DNA of 64,000 bases from Adhaeribacter aerolatus (GTDB lineage: Bacteria > Bacteroidota > Bacteroidia > Cytophagales > Hymenobacteraceae). Position 1 is the stretch's first letter; the number at the start of each line of letters is the position of its first letter. The translations under genes were made by a program, and so were the position numbers. The notes under the pieces are model-generated. The model saw only the letters and a list, made by a program, of their open reading frames with translations. It did not search any database and was not told the origin of the DNA. Below, piece by piece: positions 1-7,801 of the stretch. Location: the NCBI RefSeq assembly GCF_007991635.1, contig NZ_BJYS01000031.1:1-64000 (forward strand). The letters are read 5' to 3'.

Positions 1-4
1 TATT

Positions 5-47
5 AAAAAGATAACCCTGTACTTTACTAGTACAGGGTTATCTTTTT
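5..47. terminator. Bidirectional intrinsic terminator
   Basis: A perfect 18-bp inverted repeat (5-22 and 30-47) surrounds a 7-nt loop. An A-run on the left and a T-run on the right make it usable on both strands. It probably ends a gene lying before the window. Confidence 0.8.
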
Positions 48-385
48 ATTTTTAAGGCTGAAATTAAATAAACAGGATTAACCACTTATCATAAGAACCT
101 TATGCACAAAGGAATGTATAATAAAAGCGGGTACTCTTAGGTAATATTCTTTAATATGTTAGGCTATATTGAGTTAGATATTCCTATTGGCTTCTAAAAT
201 ACACCTCCGTCATTCAGGAATTAACTATTTGGCAATCTGCCACATAGATTCCTTCTGAATAACAGCGGTGAGCTACTTACATCTATCCGGCTTTTACAGC
301 TTATCAGTTATTAAATAAGTCTGGATAGGGATACCTCATTTTTAAATATAGAACGGATAGCAATATTTTTAAACGATTAAGTAAA
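48..385. other. Intergenic region upstream of htrA
   Basis: No coding potential is evident. Around 205-270 there is a degenerate copy of a dispersed palindrome found at three other places in this window (near 20.4, 29.5 and 43.6 kb): two facing CATTCAG/CTGAAT arms separated by about 35 bases. No convincing promoter matching the Bacteroidota TAnnTTTG element was found before the htrA start. Confidence 0.4.
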
Positions 386-1897
386 ATGAAAAAAATAGGT
401 TTCGTATTAATCATTTCTATTCTTTCGGCGATTTTAGCCATTGCCGGATACCGGTACCTGGATAACCGGGAGCCCCAAAACTTTTACACCGAGGGCGATA
501 ACCAGCGCGTACGCTTTGTTAATAATGTTACCGACTCAAACGGGACCGTGATTACCCCGGACTTTGTAAAAGCATCGGCCATGGTTTCGCCGGCAGTGGT
601 GCATATTAAAACAACTTACAACAACGTGGCGGCCGGCCCGCGCAATCCCCTCGAAGAACTTTTTGGCGCTCCGCAATCGGGCGGTCAGGCCCGGGCTTCC
701 GGCTCCGGGGTCCTCATTACTCCCGATGGCTATATTGTTACAAACAACCACGTTATCGAAAATGCCTCCGAAATAGAAGTGGTATTACCGGACAAACGGG
801 CTTTTAAAGGCAAGCTAATTGGCCGCGATCCCAGCACCGACCTGGCGCTGGTAAAAGTAGCGGGTACTAACCTGCCAATTGTGGCAATGGGCAACTCCGA
901 TAACGTACAGGTTGGCGAATGGGTATTGGCCGTGGGCTATCCTTTGTCTTTAAACTCCACTGTTACGGCGGGTATTGTTAGCGCCAAAGGCCGCAGCATC
1001 GGTATTCTCGACCGCCCTAGTCAGGAGAATTATGGCCAGGGCGCTCAACCTCCTGCCGGTTCGGCCATAGAATCATTTATCCAGACGGATGCCGCCATTA
1101 ACCCCGGCAACAGCGGCGGGGCCCTGGTTAATAGCGCCGGCCTGTTAATTGGTATAAATGCCGCTATTGCCTCCCAAACGGGTAGCTATGCTGGCTACGG
1201 CTTTGCCATACCCGTAAACCTAGTAAAGAAAATAGTAACCGATTTTAGAAAATATGGCGAGGTAAAACGTGGTTATCTGGGCGTGAGTTTCCCGGCACCT
1301 ACCGTAGAAGACCAGATGCTTCGCGAACAGGGCATTAACCCGGCCAACATAGAAGGGGTTTATATTACCGGTATTCAGCCGGGTAGTGGCGCGGAGTCGG
1401 CCGGTTTAAAAGCCGGCGATATTATTCAAAGCATCAACGGGGTGCCGGTAACCTCTTCGGCAGAATTTTCGGAGCGGATTGCACGGCAACGGCCCGGCGA
1501 CAAGGTAGAGTTAACTTACTTGCGAAATAAAAAATCCGGTCAGGTTACGGTAACCCTGCAAGGCGAAGAAGCTACCCGCGTAGCCTCCGGCACTACCCCT
1601 TCCGGTCAGGGCTTACACACCAAGCTCGGAGCGGCCTTTGCACCGCTCCCCGCCGATGTAAAACAACGCTATCGCCTCAGATCCGGGGTGGTGGTAACCG
1701 ATGTGGCAGATGGCGGCTTTTTTGATATGGCCGGCGTACCCCGCGGCACCATTATTATCAGCGTAAATGGCCGTCCGGTTAACACCCTGCAGGAGTTGGA
1801 TCAGGCGCTGGGCTCCTCTAAAACCAGTATGGCCCGCATCGATGGTATTACGCCGGACGGTACCGGCTTTGTGTTTAATTTCCCGCTGGGCGCATAA
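386..1897 (+). CDS. HtrA/DegP-family periplasmic serine endoprotease
   Basis: This is a trypsin-like protease (family S1C) with PDZ domains. The family degrades or refolds damaged envelope proteins. An N-terminal hydrophobic segment at residues 5-21 exports it or anchors it facing the periplasm. The catalytic triad is intact: His122 in TNNHVI, Asp152 in STDLALVKV and Ser243 in GNSGGAL. A PDZ domain follows at about 295-390 (GYLGVSF, GLKAGDIIQSINGVPV). A second, more divergent one lies at about 410-490 (GVVVTDVADGGF, GTIIISVNGRPV). The length of 503 residues is normal for DegP/DegQ of Bacteroidota. It is a single gene ending in its own terminator. Family assignment is secure; whether it is DegP-like or DegQ-like is not decided. 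Confidence 0.95.
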   Translation: MKKIGFVLIISILSAILAIAGYRYLDNREPQNFYTEGDNQRVRFVNNVTDSNGTVITPDFVKASAMVSPAVVHIKTTYNNVAAGPRNPLEELFGAPQSGGQARASGSGVLITPDGYIVTNNHVIENASEIEVVLPDKRAFKGKLIGRDPSTDLALVKVAGTNLPIVAMGNSDNVQVGEWVLAVGYPLSLNSTVTAGIVSAKGRSIGILDRPSQENYGQGAQPPAGSAIESFIQTDAAINPGNSGGALVNSAGLLIGINAAIASQTGSYAGYGFAIPVNLVKKIVTDFRKYGEVKRGYLGVSFPAPTVEDQMLREQGINPANIEGVYITGIQPGSGAESAGLKAGDIIQSINGVPVTSSAEFSERIARQRPGDKVELTYLRNKKSGQVTVTLQGEEATRVASGTTPSGQGLHTKLGAAFAPLPADVKQRYRLRSGVVVTDVADGGFFDMAGVPRGTIIISVNGRPVNTLQELDQALGSSKTSMARIDGITPDGTGFVFNFPLGA

Positions 1898-1928
1898 TCC
1901 AATAGGAGTAAGTAAACCCACGACGATT

Positions 1929-1967
1929 AAAACGGCTTTCTCTTAAGTAAAAAGAGGAGGCCGTTTT
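1929..1967 (+). terminator. Terminator of htrA
   Basis: An imperfect hairpin starts about 30 bases after the htrA stop (arms AAAACGGC... and ...GCCGTTTT) and is followed by an AT-rich T-rich tail. Confidence 0.65.
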
Positions 1968-2527
1968 ATTTTATACACTTATACAGAAGCAGGCGCCCTG
2001 AAGCGTACACGTTTATATTATCCAGAACTTACTATTACAGTTGAATAAAGTTAGTTTGATATCAGTAGAAATGGATCAAGGCACTAAAAAGCAGCTACCA
2101 GCTGTACCCACCTTTGCTGTCCTTTTGTAGTATTCTAGCAATTCCGAAAGAAATTGCTGCTTTTAGGAGTAACCCAAGGTAATACACCAGGAATTTAGTT
2201 ATGGGTAAGTTGTTCTCAACAGAAGCTGCCTGCTGGGAATGAAAAAGAAGATTGTAAATTTTACTTCTGCGGAGCAATTTCAGGCAAATTGCCGAGTTTT
2301 AACACTTTAAACCAGGTAGCTTTAAAAATAAAAGTAAATACCCAAGGCTATCAGCAAAAGAAAAATTACGGTAATTGCCAGGTAAGTCAGAAACCGGGAT
2401 TTGGTATGAGATTCTTTTCGCATAAAATAAAGCTAAAATTAAACCAGAACAGCAGGATTTAACTTTTAATTGTGGCCAAAACATGCAGGATTTTCTGCGC
2501 CGCAAATACCACCAACTATTATTGAAC
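1968..2527. other. Intergenic region without a supported gene
   Basis: Short open frames of 60 and 76 codons exist on the minus strand (2095-2277, 2299-2529). Their translations lack recognisable domains and have no ribosome-binding or promoter context. I see nothing else here. Confidence 0.35.
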
Positions 2528-2556
2528 AAAAAAGACTGGCAGCAAAACGCTACCAG
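2528..2556 (-). terminator. Minus-strand terminator
   Basis: Read on the minus strand, an 8-bp stem (CTGGTAGC with GCTGCCAG, one G-U pair) is followed by TCTTTTTT. It lies about 125 bases downstream of the small minus-strand gene ending at 2681, and its presence supports that gene being transcribed. Confidence 0.6.
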
Positions 2557-2680
2557 CCTGTATTTCTAATATTACTTTTTGTTTAAGATCCGATAATTCA
2601 GTATGTCAGGTTTCCAAAGTAATTTGGTTTACGAGAATTAACTAATTGCAGACAAACTATTTAAGAGAAAACACCTAAAC

Positions 2681-2935
2681 TTAATGAGCCGCAGTGTTTT
2701 TATGAATAAAGTTTTTGCCGCTGTTGGTTAACAAATAAGCTTTGTGATCGGGTGTATTACTAATATAAATCAGGTTTTGCTTTAACGCATACGCAATTAA
2801 CTCTCCAAAATCTTCGGCTTTAATTTTCTCGGTAAGTTGTTCGCGCAAAACCAAATTATTATGCGGTGCAGGCTCGTTTAATAAGTGGGATAATAAAATA
2901 CAGGTAAGGTCGAGGTAATTTTCCGGTAATTTCAT
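2681..2935 (-). CDS. Small hypothetical protein, possibly winged-helix-like
   Basis: This is an 84-residue acidic-to-neutral soluble protein with no signal peptide. The C-terminal half (FGELIAYALKQNLIYI ... AYLLTNSGKNFI) resembles the recognition-helix/wing pattern of small winged-helix proteins, where an alpha-helix is followed by a 'YxLTxxG' beta-hairpin. This is a pattern judgement and not a family match. The gene has an ATG start, a clear stop and a downstream minus-strand terminator, which together favour a real gene. The function is not known. Confidence 0.55.
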   Translation of the reverse strand: MKLPENYLDLTCILLSHLLNEPAPHNNLVLREQLTEKIKAEDFGELIAYALKQNLIYISNTPDHKAYLLTNSGKNFIHKNTAAH

Positions 2936-3477
2936 GGAGGTAATATTTAAGTTAAATTTCAGTTAGGTATATCCCAAACTTTGGCTCTAAAAAAGAAGAA
3001 GTAAGGGCTTATGGCTACTTAAGCTTAACTTAAAACATTCCAGATTAAATGGTTAAAACCAAATCACCAGCACTAGAGTGAAGCGGCTTTGCCAGGCTTT
3101 TGCAAGGAACAGTCTGCTAATCTAGCAAAATTTATCTAAAAAAGGTCATTCTTTTTCCAATACCTACCGGAAGGTAACCCACAGTTTGTTCTTACGACTT
3201 ACTTTGGTAGAACTTAAATTCTTAATTTTAATCGGGTAAGAACATAAAAAAATTATGATGCAGTTGCAAACAGTTGATACGGAATAATACATACGCCAAG
3301 TGCTTGAGATCTCCGCTTGCTGGGTCTTTTGCCCACCCAGGTGCGAGTTAGCACAGGTCGGTACTGCAACCAGAGTATGGGTAGTTATATCAGAAGGCGT
3401 GTAAGCTTCGGTAGAAAAAATCCAGGATGTTAATTTGGCGGCTTTTCCGTAATGAAAAGATTTATGCTGGTTAATAC
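2936..3477. other. Intergenic region, no clear feature
   Basis: About 540 bases lie between two small minus-strand genes. A 122-codon open frame at 3164-3532 overlaps the end of the next gene. It reads as low-complexity mixed sequence with clustered Cys/Ser/Thr and no domain, so I do not call it. No hairpin terminator was recognised. Confidence 0.35.
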
Positions 3478-3804
3478 CTATTGATAATTTAGGTTCAGGA
3501 TTATTTCGAGGCCGGCATGGGCAGGCGCACAAATATCTTTTAAAGCGTTGCGGGTTTTGCGGGCCTTGTTATAGGACGCATAAAAAATATCTATCTCGGT
3601 TAGCGCCTTGTGTAAATACTGGATGCTGTGCCGGGTAGCTAATTGCACGTGTGGCGAACTATCGTTAAAGCTTAACTGCTTTATTAACACCAAGGCTTCC
3701 AAACATTTATCTTTAACGCTTTCTACCCCATTCGGACCATCGTTTACTTCGCAATCCAGCGTATTTTTCAGAGCTCTTAAATTTGTAAATATTTCACTAT
3801 TCAT
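3478..3804 (-). CDS. Hypothetical helical protein
   Basis: The frame is open from 3873, but the first 23 residues look non-coding and the ATG at 3804 (MNSEIFTNLRALKN) gives a clean start. The 108-residue product is predicted to be almost wholly helical and soluble. It has a CxxLxxLxxxIDxFYxxYNKARKxR-like amphipathic stretch in its second half. No domain is recognised and no function is proposed. Its neighbour towards the right is transcribed in the opposite direction. Confidence 0.5.
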   Translation of the reverse strand: MNSEIFTNLRALKNTLDCEVNDGPNGVESVKDKCLEALVLIKQLSFNDSSPHVQLATRHSIQYLHKALTEIDIFYASYNKARKTRNALKDICAPAHAGLEIILNLNYQ

Positions 3805-4012
3805 AGTAGCGCTTTTCCGATACGGAGTTAAGACTATAGCCCGGGGGCATTTTCCGGCAAACATTACAGGCAATATACAACCGCCACCAATGCTAATAAG
3901 TTTAATAATTATGAGTAATCATACTGAATCTTGGTTAATTAGGTAGATTATTTAGGCAATGAATGAACTGTTGTAGTCGATTATATGTAGAAGGTATATA
4001 ACAAATTACAAA

Positions 4013-4204
4013 ATGATAAAAGGAACAGTAAAATTCTTTAATGATCTGAAAGGATTCGGTTTTATTAAAGAAACAAATTCAGAAAACGAATACTTTGTGC
4101 ATGTATCTGGCTTAGTTGATGAAATCAGACAAAATGATGAAGTATCGTTTGATGTTAAACAAGGACAAAAAGGACCGAATGCAGTTAATGTTAAGCTAGT
4201 TTAG
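4013..4204 (+). CDS. Cold-shock domain protein (CspA family)
   Basis: This is a 63-residue single-domain RNA/ssDNA-binding protein. The diagnostic RNP1 motif (KGFGFI, residues 13-18) and RNP2-like motif (YFVHVSGL, 27-34) are present. The N-terminal GTVKFF and the length are typical of CspA. Such proteins melt mRNA secondary structure and act in the cytoplasm. A strong terminator follows directly. The next gene encodes a small basic protein that resembles the N-terminal extension of longer cold-shock proteins in this phylum, so the two may act together. Confidence 0.95.
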   Translation: MIKGTVKFFNDLKGFGFIKETNSENEYFVHVSGLVDEIRQNDEVSFDVKQGQKGPNAVNVKLV

Positions 4205-4237
4205 TTTTAATATCTATATAAGCAATTTTTTACTTTT

Positions 4238-4265
4238 AAGCCTTACCCTCGGTAAGGCTTTTTTG
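4238..4265 (+). terminator. Terminator of the cold-shock gene
   Basis: A 10-bp perfect stem (AAGCCTTACC / GGTAAGGCTT) with a 3-nt loop is followed by five T residues. Confidence 0.85.
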
Positions 4266-4416
4266 TTTTGTCCGGTCATTTTGTCTTAAATACCGTAATT
4301 ATTAAAATTAACGAAAACACTCCGCTGCATAGAATCCTATTTTAGGTCGGGCTAATCCGGATAAATGAAAAAGCAGATTTTTCCGGACCTGATTATTAAC
4401 CTTAAATTTACCTGAT

Positions 4417-4632
4417 ATGGCAAGATCACAAAACAGTTTCCTAAAAAAACAACTCCAACAAGTAAAACAAAAAAAGAAAAAAGATAAAGAAGAACGCAAA
4501 CAGCAACGTCACGAACAGGCATCAACTGGTAAACTAGAAGACATGCTGGCTTACGTGAATGCCGACGGCAGTATTTCTACCACACCTCCTAAATCAGAAG
4601 ATGAAGCGGCAGATAAAGAAGAAAAATCTTAA
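4417..4632 (+). CDS. Small basic protein related to N-terminal part of Bacteroidota cold-shock proteins
   Basis: This is a 71-residue cytoplasmic protein. The N-terminal half is a Lys/Arg/Gln-rich helix (residues 9-33). It is followed by an acidic tail containing the conserved-looking phrase LEDMLAYVNADGSISTTPP (40-58). In many Bacteroidota this same arrangement forms the N-terminal region of a longer protein that ends in a cold-shock domain. Here that domain is absent, and a stand-alone cold-shock protein sits 210 bases upstream. This is a recall of family architecture and was not checked by search. A role in RNA metabolism is inferred from that link. Confidence 0.7.
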   Translation: MARSQNSFLKKQLQQVKQKKKKDKEERKQQRHEQASTGKLEDMLAYVNADGSISTTPPKSEDEAADKEEKS

Positions 4633-5108
4633 GCGCACTTCTCTATTTTATTTGTAACCAGGGTATAATCTAAAATTAGTCATTATTTAATATTGCTAAA
4701 GTGAATATTAGATAATGACTCCTAACCGGTCCTACGTTTGTATAAATACAAAACTCCCACAAGAGCGGAATATTATCAGCAAAATTTGGTTTTAGGATTA
4801 TAACTTAAACCATAATTTAACTCTCCCCGCCAACTGGTATAAACCAATATTTATACAAGAGATAATATTCTCTGGATAAGGCTTATACCTGCTGCTAAAC
4901 CGCCATCAATACTTATTTTTTCCTGCACCTCTATTTACACCTGCCGCAGCCAGGCTAAAAAATAAATCAAGGAATATTTGTTCCGAATTAGAATCTAATC
5001 TTATATTTATAAGTGTATTTTATACATCTATTAAATACCTAAGTTTTATTTGCTGCATCTATTTAGAAGAAAACCTGTATTAAAGAATATTACCAATCCA
5101 ACCACCCC
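4633..5108. other. Intergenic region upstream of GH51 gene
   Basis: AT-rich sequence of about 475 bases. No open frame, terminator or repeat is convincing. It presumably carries the promoter of the arabinofuranosidase gene, but no TTTG/TAnnTTTG pair could be placed with confidence. Confidence 0.3.
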
Positions 5109-6653
5109 ATGAAAATAAAATTTCTACTGTCCCTGTTCCTGGTTTGCAGTTTTACCTCCTTTGCCCAAAATACCGGTGAATTGTCGGTACAAACCAGTCC
5201 CAGCAAAACTATTAACCGCCATATTTATGGTCACTTTGCCGAACATTTGGGCCGTTGTATTTACGGCGGCTTTTACGTGGGCGAAAACAATTCCAAAATA
5301 CCCAATACCCAAGGTATTCGGAACGACGTGGTAGACGCTCTTAAAAAATTAAAAATACCCAACCTGCGCTGGCCGGGTGGCTGCTTTGCCGATACCTACC
5401 ACTGGAAAGACGGCATTGGGCCGAAAAATCAGCGGCCAACTATTGTAAATAGCTGGTGGGGCGGCGTTACCGAAAACAACAGCTTTGGTACGCATGATTT
5501 CCTGAATATGTGCGAACTGCTGGGCACAGAACCCTACCTGGCGGGCAATATGGGCAGCGGTGCGGTGCAGGAACTAGCCGATTGGGTACAATATGTAAAC
5601 TTCAGCGGCGAAGGTCCCATGTCGAAACTGCGGCGGCAGCACGGCCGCCAGGAACCCTGGAAAGTTAAATTCTGGGGTATCGGCAACGAAGCCTGGGGCT
5701 GCGGCGGTAACATGACTGCGGATTATTACGCCAACGAATACCGTAAATACGCCACCTTTGTATCGGACTGGAACAATTCCGGCGGGCTTTTCCGGATTGC
5801 TTCCGGCGCCAACTCCGCCGATTATAACTGGACTGAGGTGCTCATGAAAAATATTCCTAAAAACCTAATCGAAGGCGTGGCGCTGCACCACTATTCCGTA
5901 ATTGACTGGGATAAAAAAGGCCCTTCTACCACTTTTAACGAGCAGCAATATTTTACCACCATGCAGCGCGCTTTGTTTATGGATGAACTGATTCAGAAGC
6001 ATACCGCCATTATGGACAAGTACGACCCGCAGAAAAAAGTGGCTTTGGTAGTAGACGAATGGGGCGGCTGGTACGAAGTAGAGCCAGGTACCAACCCAGG
6101 ATTTTTGTATCAGCAAAACACCATGCGCGATGCCATGATTGCCGGCACCACCTTGAATATTTTCCATAAATACTGCGACCGCGTGCGGATGGCGAACCTG
6201 GCCCAGGCTGTAAACGTGCTGCAAGCAGTTATTTTAACCGAAGACGAAAAAATGCTCCTGACGCCTACTTACCACGTGATGGAAATGTATAACGTACACC
6301 AGGATGCATCTTTGCTGCCTTTAACCCTAAAAAGCAACGATTATAATGTAGGGAATGCCAAATTGCCGGCGGTTTCGGCTTCCGCTTCCCGCGATAAAAA
6401 CGGGCTGGTACATGTTTCGCTCGTAAATATCGATGCTAAAAAAGACCAGGAAGTAACTTTAGATATTAAAGACGCTAAGTTTAAATCAGTATCGGGCCGC
6501 ATACTTTCTTCAAAAACGTTGCAGGACCACAATACCTTCGATAATCCGAATAAAATTAAGCCGGCCAACTTTAAAGGTGCTAACCTCCGAGGTAACTCGC
6601 TAAAAGTGAAAATCCCACCTTTTTCGGTAGTTGTACTGGAACTGAAATCGTAA
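5109..6653 (+). CDS. Secreted alpha-L-arabinofuranosidase, GH51
   Basis: It removes terminal alpha-L-arabinofuranosyl units from arabinan, arabinogalactan or arabinoxylan. A Sec signal peptide covers residues 1-19 (cleavage after SFA). The GH51 landmarks are clear: IYGHFAEHLGRCIYGG at 39-54, NLRWPGGCFAD at 85-95, the acid/base Glu194 in WGIGNEAWG, and the nucleophile Glu317 in VVDEWGGW. The C-terminal beta domain (about 380-514) is complete and the length is normal. It is transcribed alone between its own promoter region and a strong terminator. In this window it fits with GH43 as side-chain trimming of pectin (RG-I arabinan). Confidence 0.95.
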   Translation: MKIKFLLSLFLVCSFTSFAQNTGELSVQTSPSKTINRHIYGHFAEHLGRCIYGGFYVGENNSKIPNTQGIRNDVVDALKKLKIPNLRWPGGCFADTYHWKDGIGPKNQRPTIVNSWWGGVTENNSFGTHDFLNMCELLGTEPYLAGNMGSGAVQELADWVQYVNFSGEGPMSKLRRQHGRQEPWKVKFWGIGNEAWGCGGNMTADYYANEYRKYATFVSDWNNSGGLFRIASGANSADYNWTEVLMKNIPKNLIEGVALHHYSVIDWDKKGPSTTFNEQQYFTTMQRALFMDELIQKHTAIMDKYDPQKKVALVVDEWGGWYEVEPGTNPGFLYQQNTMRDAMIAGTTLNIFHKYCDRVRMANLAQAVNVLQAVILTEDEKMLLTPTYHVMEMYNVHQDASLLPLTLKSNDYNVGNAKLPAVSASASRDKNGLVHVSLVNIDAKKDQEVTLDIKDAKFKSVSGRILSSKTLQDHNTFDNPNKIKPANFKGANLRGNSLKVKIPPFSVVVLELKS

Positions 6654-6674
6654 TAATATAAAAACGGCCCTGGC

Positions 6675-6731
6675 CTTAACTACTAAAAAGCCTCGCAGAA
6701 TCTTATTCGGCGAGGCTTTTTAGTAGTTAAG
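6675..6731. terminator. Very strong bidirectional hairpin terminator
   Basis: A perfect 22-bp inverted repeat (6675-6696 and 6710-6731) with a 13-nt loop contains an internal GC-rich stem flanked by A-run and T-run. It follows the GH51 stop by 21 bases. Confidence 0.85.
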
Positions 6732-6807
6732 ACAAGCTTCCCTGAAAGCTTATATTTAAATAAAGTCTTCATAAACCTATTTATATCCGGAATACTAAAC
6801 GTACCAA

Positions 6808-7095
6808 ATGAAAATATTTAAGCTAAACGGCAAAAAATACCCTCGCTGTTGTGGCTGATTTTAGTTTTAGCGGCGGCTACCGTGCAGGCCAGGCTATACC
6901 CAAACCAGCCGGTTGAAACTACTTCCGGTTTACTGTTTACCACCACGACGGTTTGACGATCCTTCTGCCTCGATTACCAACTATCCTAACAGCGGCACCC
7001 CGAAGCGGGTACAAACGCCCTCAATGGCATTAAACCGGCTAAAAAAATATGTCCTTCTAAGTTCGAGATTGTCATTTTTCGAAGTTGATATTTAG
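6808..7095 (+). pseudogene. Decayed exported-protein gene fragment
   Basis: An ATG at 6808 opens MKIFKLNGKK. A one-base frame change at the A-run near 6840 is then needed to continue into a classical signal-peptide core (SLLWLILVLAAATVQA) and about 20 further residues. That frame stops near 6955. Protein-like sequence continues in another frame (RRFDDPSASITNYPNSGTPK, about 6949-7010) and then breaks up. At least two frame changes are needed to read it through, so I interpret it as the wreck of a secreted or membrane protein gene. The original family is not recognisable. Confidence 0.45.
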
Positions 7096-7305
7096 ACTTT
7101 TGCCCATTAAGCCATTATTCATTTTTCAAGCAACGGTTTCTTTATTATTTATCTAAAATATTTTATATTTACCCTTCATAAAACACAGAAAATCCTTCAC
7201 TACAAGGGCGGGTAGAGCGAAAAACCCGGAATTTGCAAGAATTTTGCTGCGCAATATCAGCTATCGGTAGTGATTAAAGTCATTAACCATTTACCCTTGT
7301 TTATC

Positions 7306-7313
7306 TACTTTTG
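7306..7313 (+). promoter_or_regulatory. Candidate -7 element (TAnnTTTG)
   Basis: TACTTTTG matches the Bacteroidota sigma-factor -7 consensus and lies 17 bases before the TTG start at 7331. No clear upstream TTTG (-33) element is present, so it is only a candidate. Confidence 0.35.
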
Positions 7314-7330
7314 TTAAAAATCGCGCAAGA

Positions 7331-7699
7331 TTGAAAAGTGGTATAACCATATTGCTCCTGTTTGTGATGCTGATGCAAATTCTCAGCCGGGCATTTATTG
7401 TACTCGATTACCAACTGAATAAAGATTATATCGGGGAATTTCTTTGCATTAACCAAAGTAAACCCGAGCTAAACTGCGAAGGACATTGTTACCTGCAAAA
7501 AAACTTAAAAAAAGCAGAGCAGTCCGAAAACAAATCTACCCAGCAAACCTTGAAAATAGATTTCCCGCTGTCTTTGCCGGTTAATTTCACCTGTAGCTTT
7601 AGCCAGGTAACCCCAATTCAAACCTTTATTTTCCGGTATCTGGTTGGGCATCCTGTTCGCTATTTAGCGGCCATCTTTCACCCGCCCTCTTACAGTTAA
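7331..7699 (+). CDS. Small membrane-anchored protein with C-x9-C-x3-C motif
   Basis: A 122-residue protein (TTG start at 7331; ATG at 7367 is an alternative). A hydrophobic segment at residues 5-25 is a signal anchor. Just after it comes a motif with Cys39, Cys49, His52 and Cys53 (FLCINQSKPELNCEGHCYLQ), then a Lys/Glu/Gln-rich helix. I recall similar short proteins of Bacteroidota, with the 'C..NK..P...C.GKCYL.K.L' pattern, next to TonB-dependent receptors, without a known function. Cys/His spacing suggests metal binding in the periplasm. It starts 100 bases before a TonB receptor, and the cluster continues with a second receptor and a PepSY protein. The metal role is an inference. Confidence 0.7.
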   Translation: MKSGITILLLFVMLMQILSRAFIVLDYQLNKDYIGEFLCINQSKPELNCEGHCYLQKNLKKAEQSENKSTQQTLKIDFPLSLPVNFTCSFSQVTPIQTFIFRYLVGHPVRYLAAIFHPPSYS

Positions 7700-7801
7700 G
7701 CTAATCTTTTTTGCCGCAAGCTTTAGTTATTCTGGCGGCAACGGCAGCCTTACGCAAGCTTTCCGGGCTGCCCGGTAGTTCTAACTGTTATTTCAATTTT
7801 T

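Noticed and set aside
2095-2529. Two short minus-strand frames (60 and 76 codons)
   Set aside because: Irregular composition, no motif and no promoter context; likely non-coding.
3164-3532. 122-codon minus-strand open frame overlapping the small helical protein gene
   Set aside because: Its product has no domain, a composition unlike neighbouring proteins and overlaps a better-supported gene; it reads as chance.
3608-3946. 112-codon plus-strand frame antisense to the 3478-3804 gene
   Set aside because: Mirror frame of a coding region, no start signal and no conserved features.
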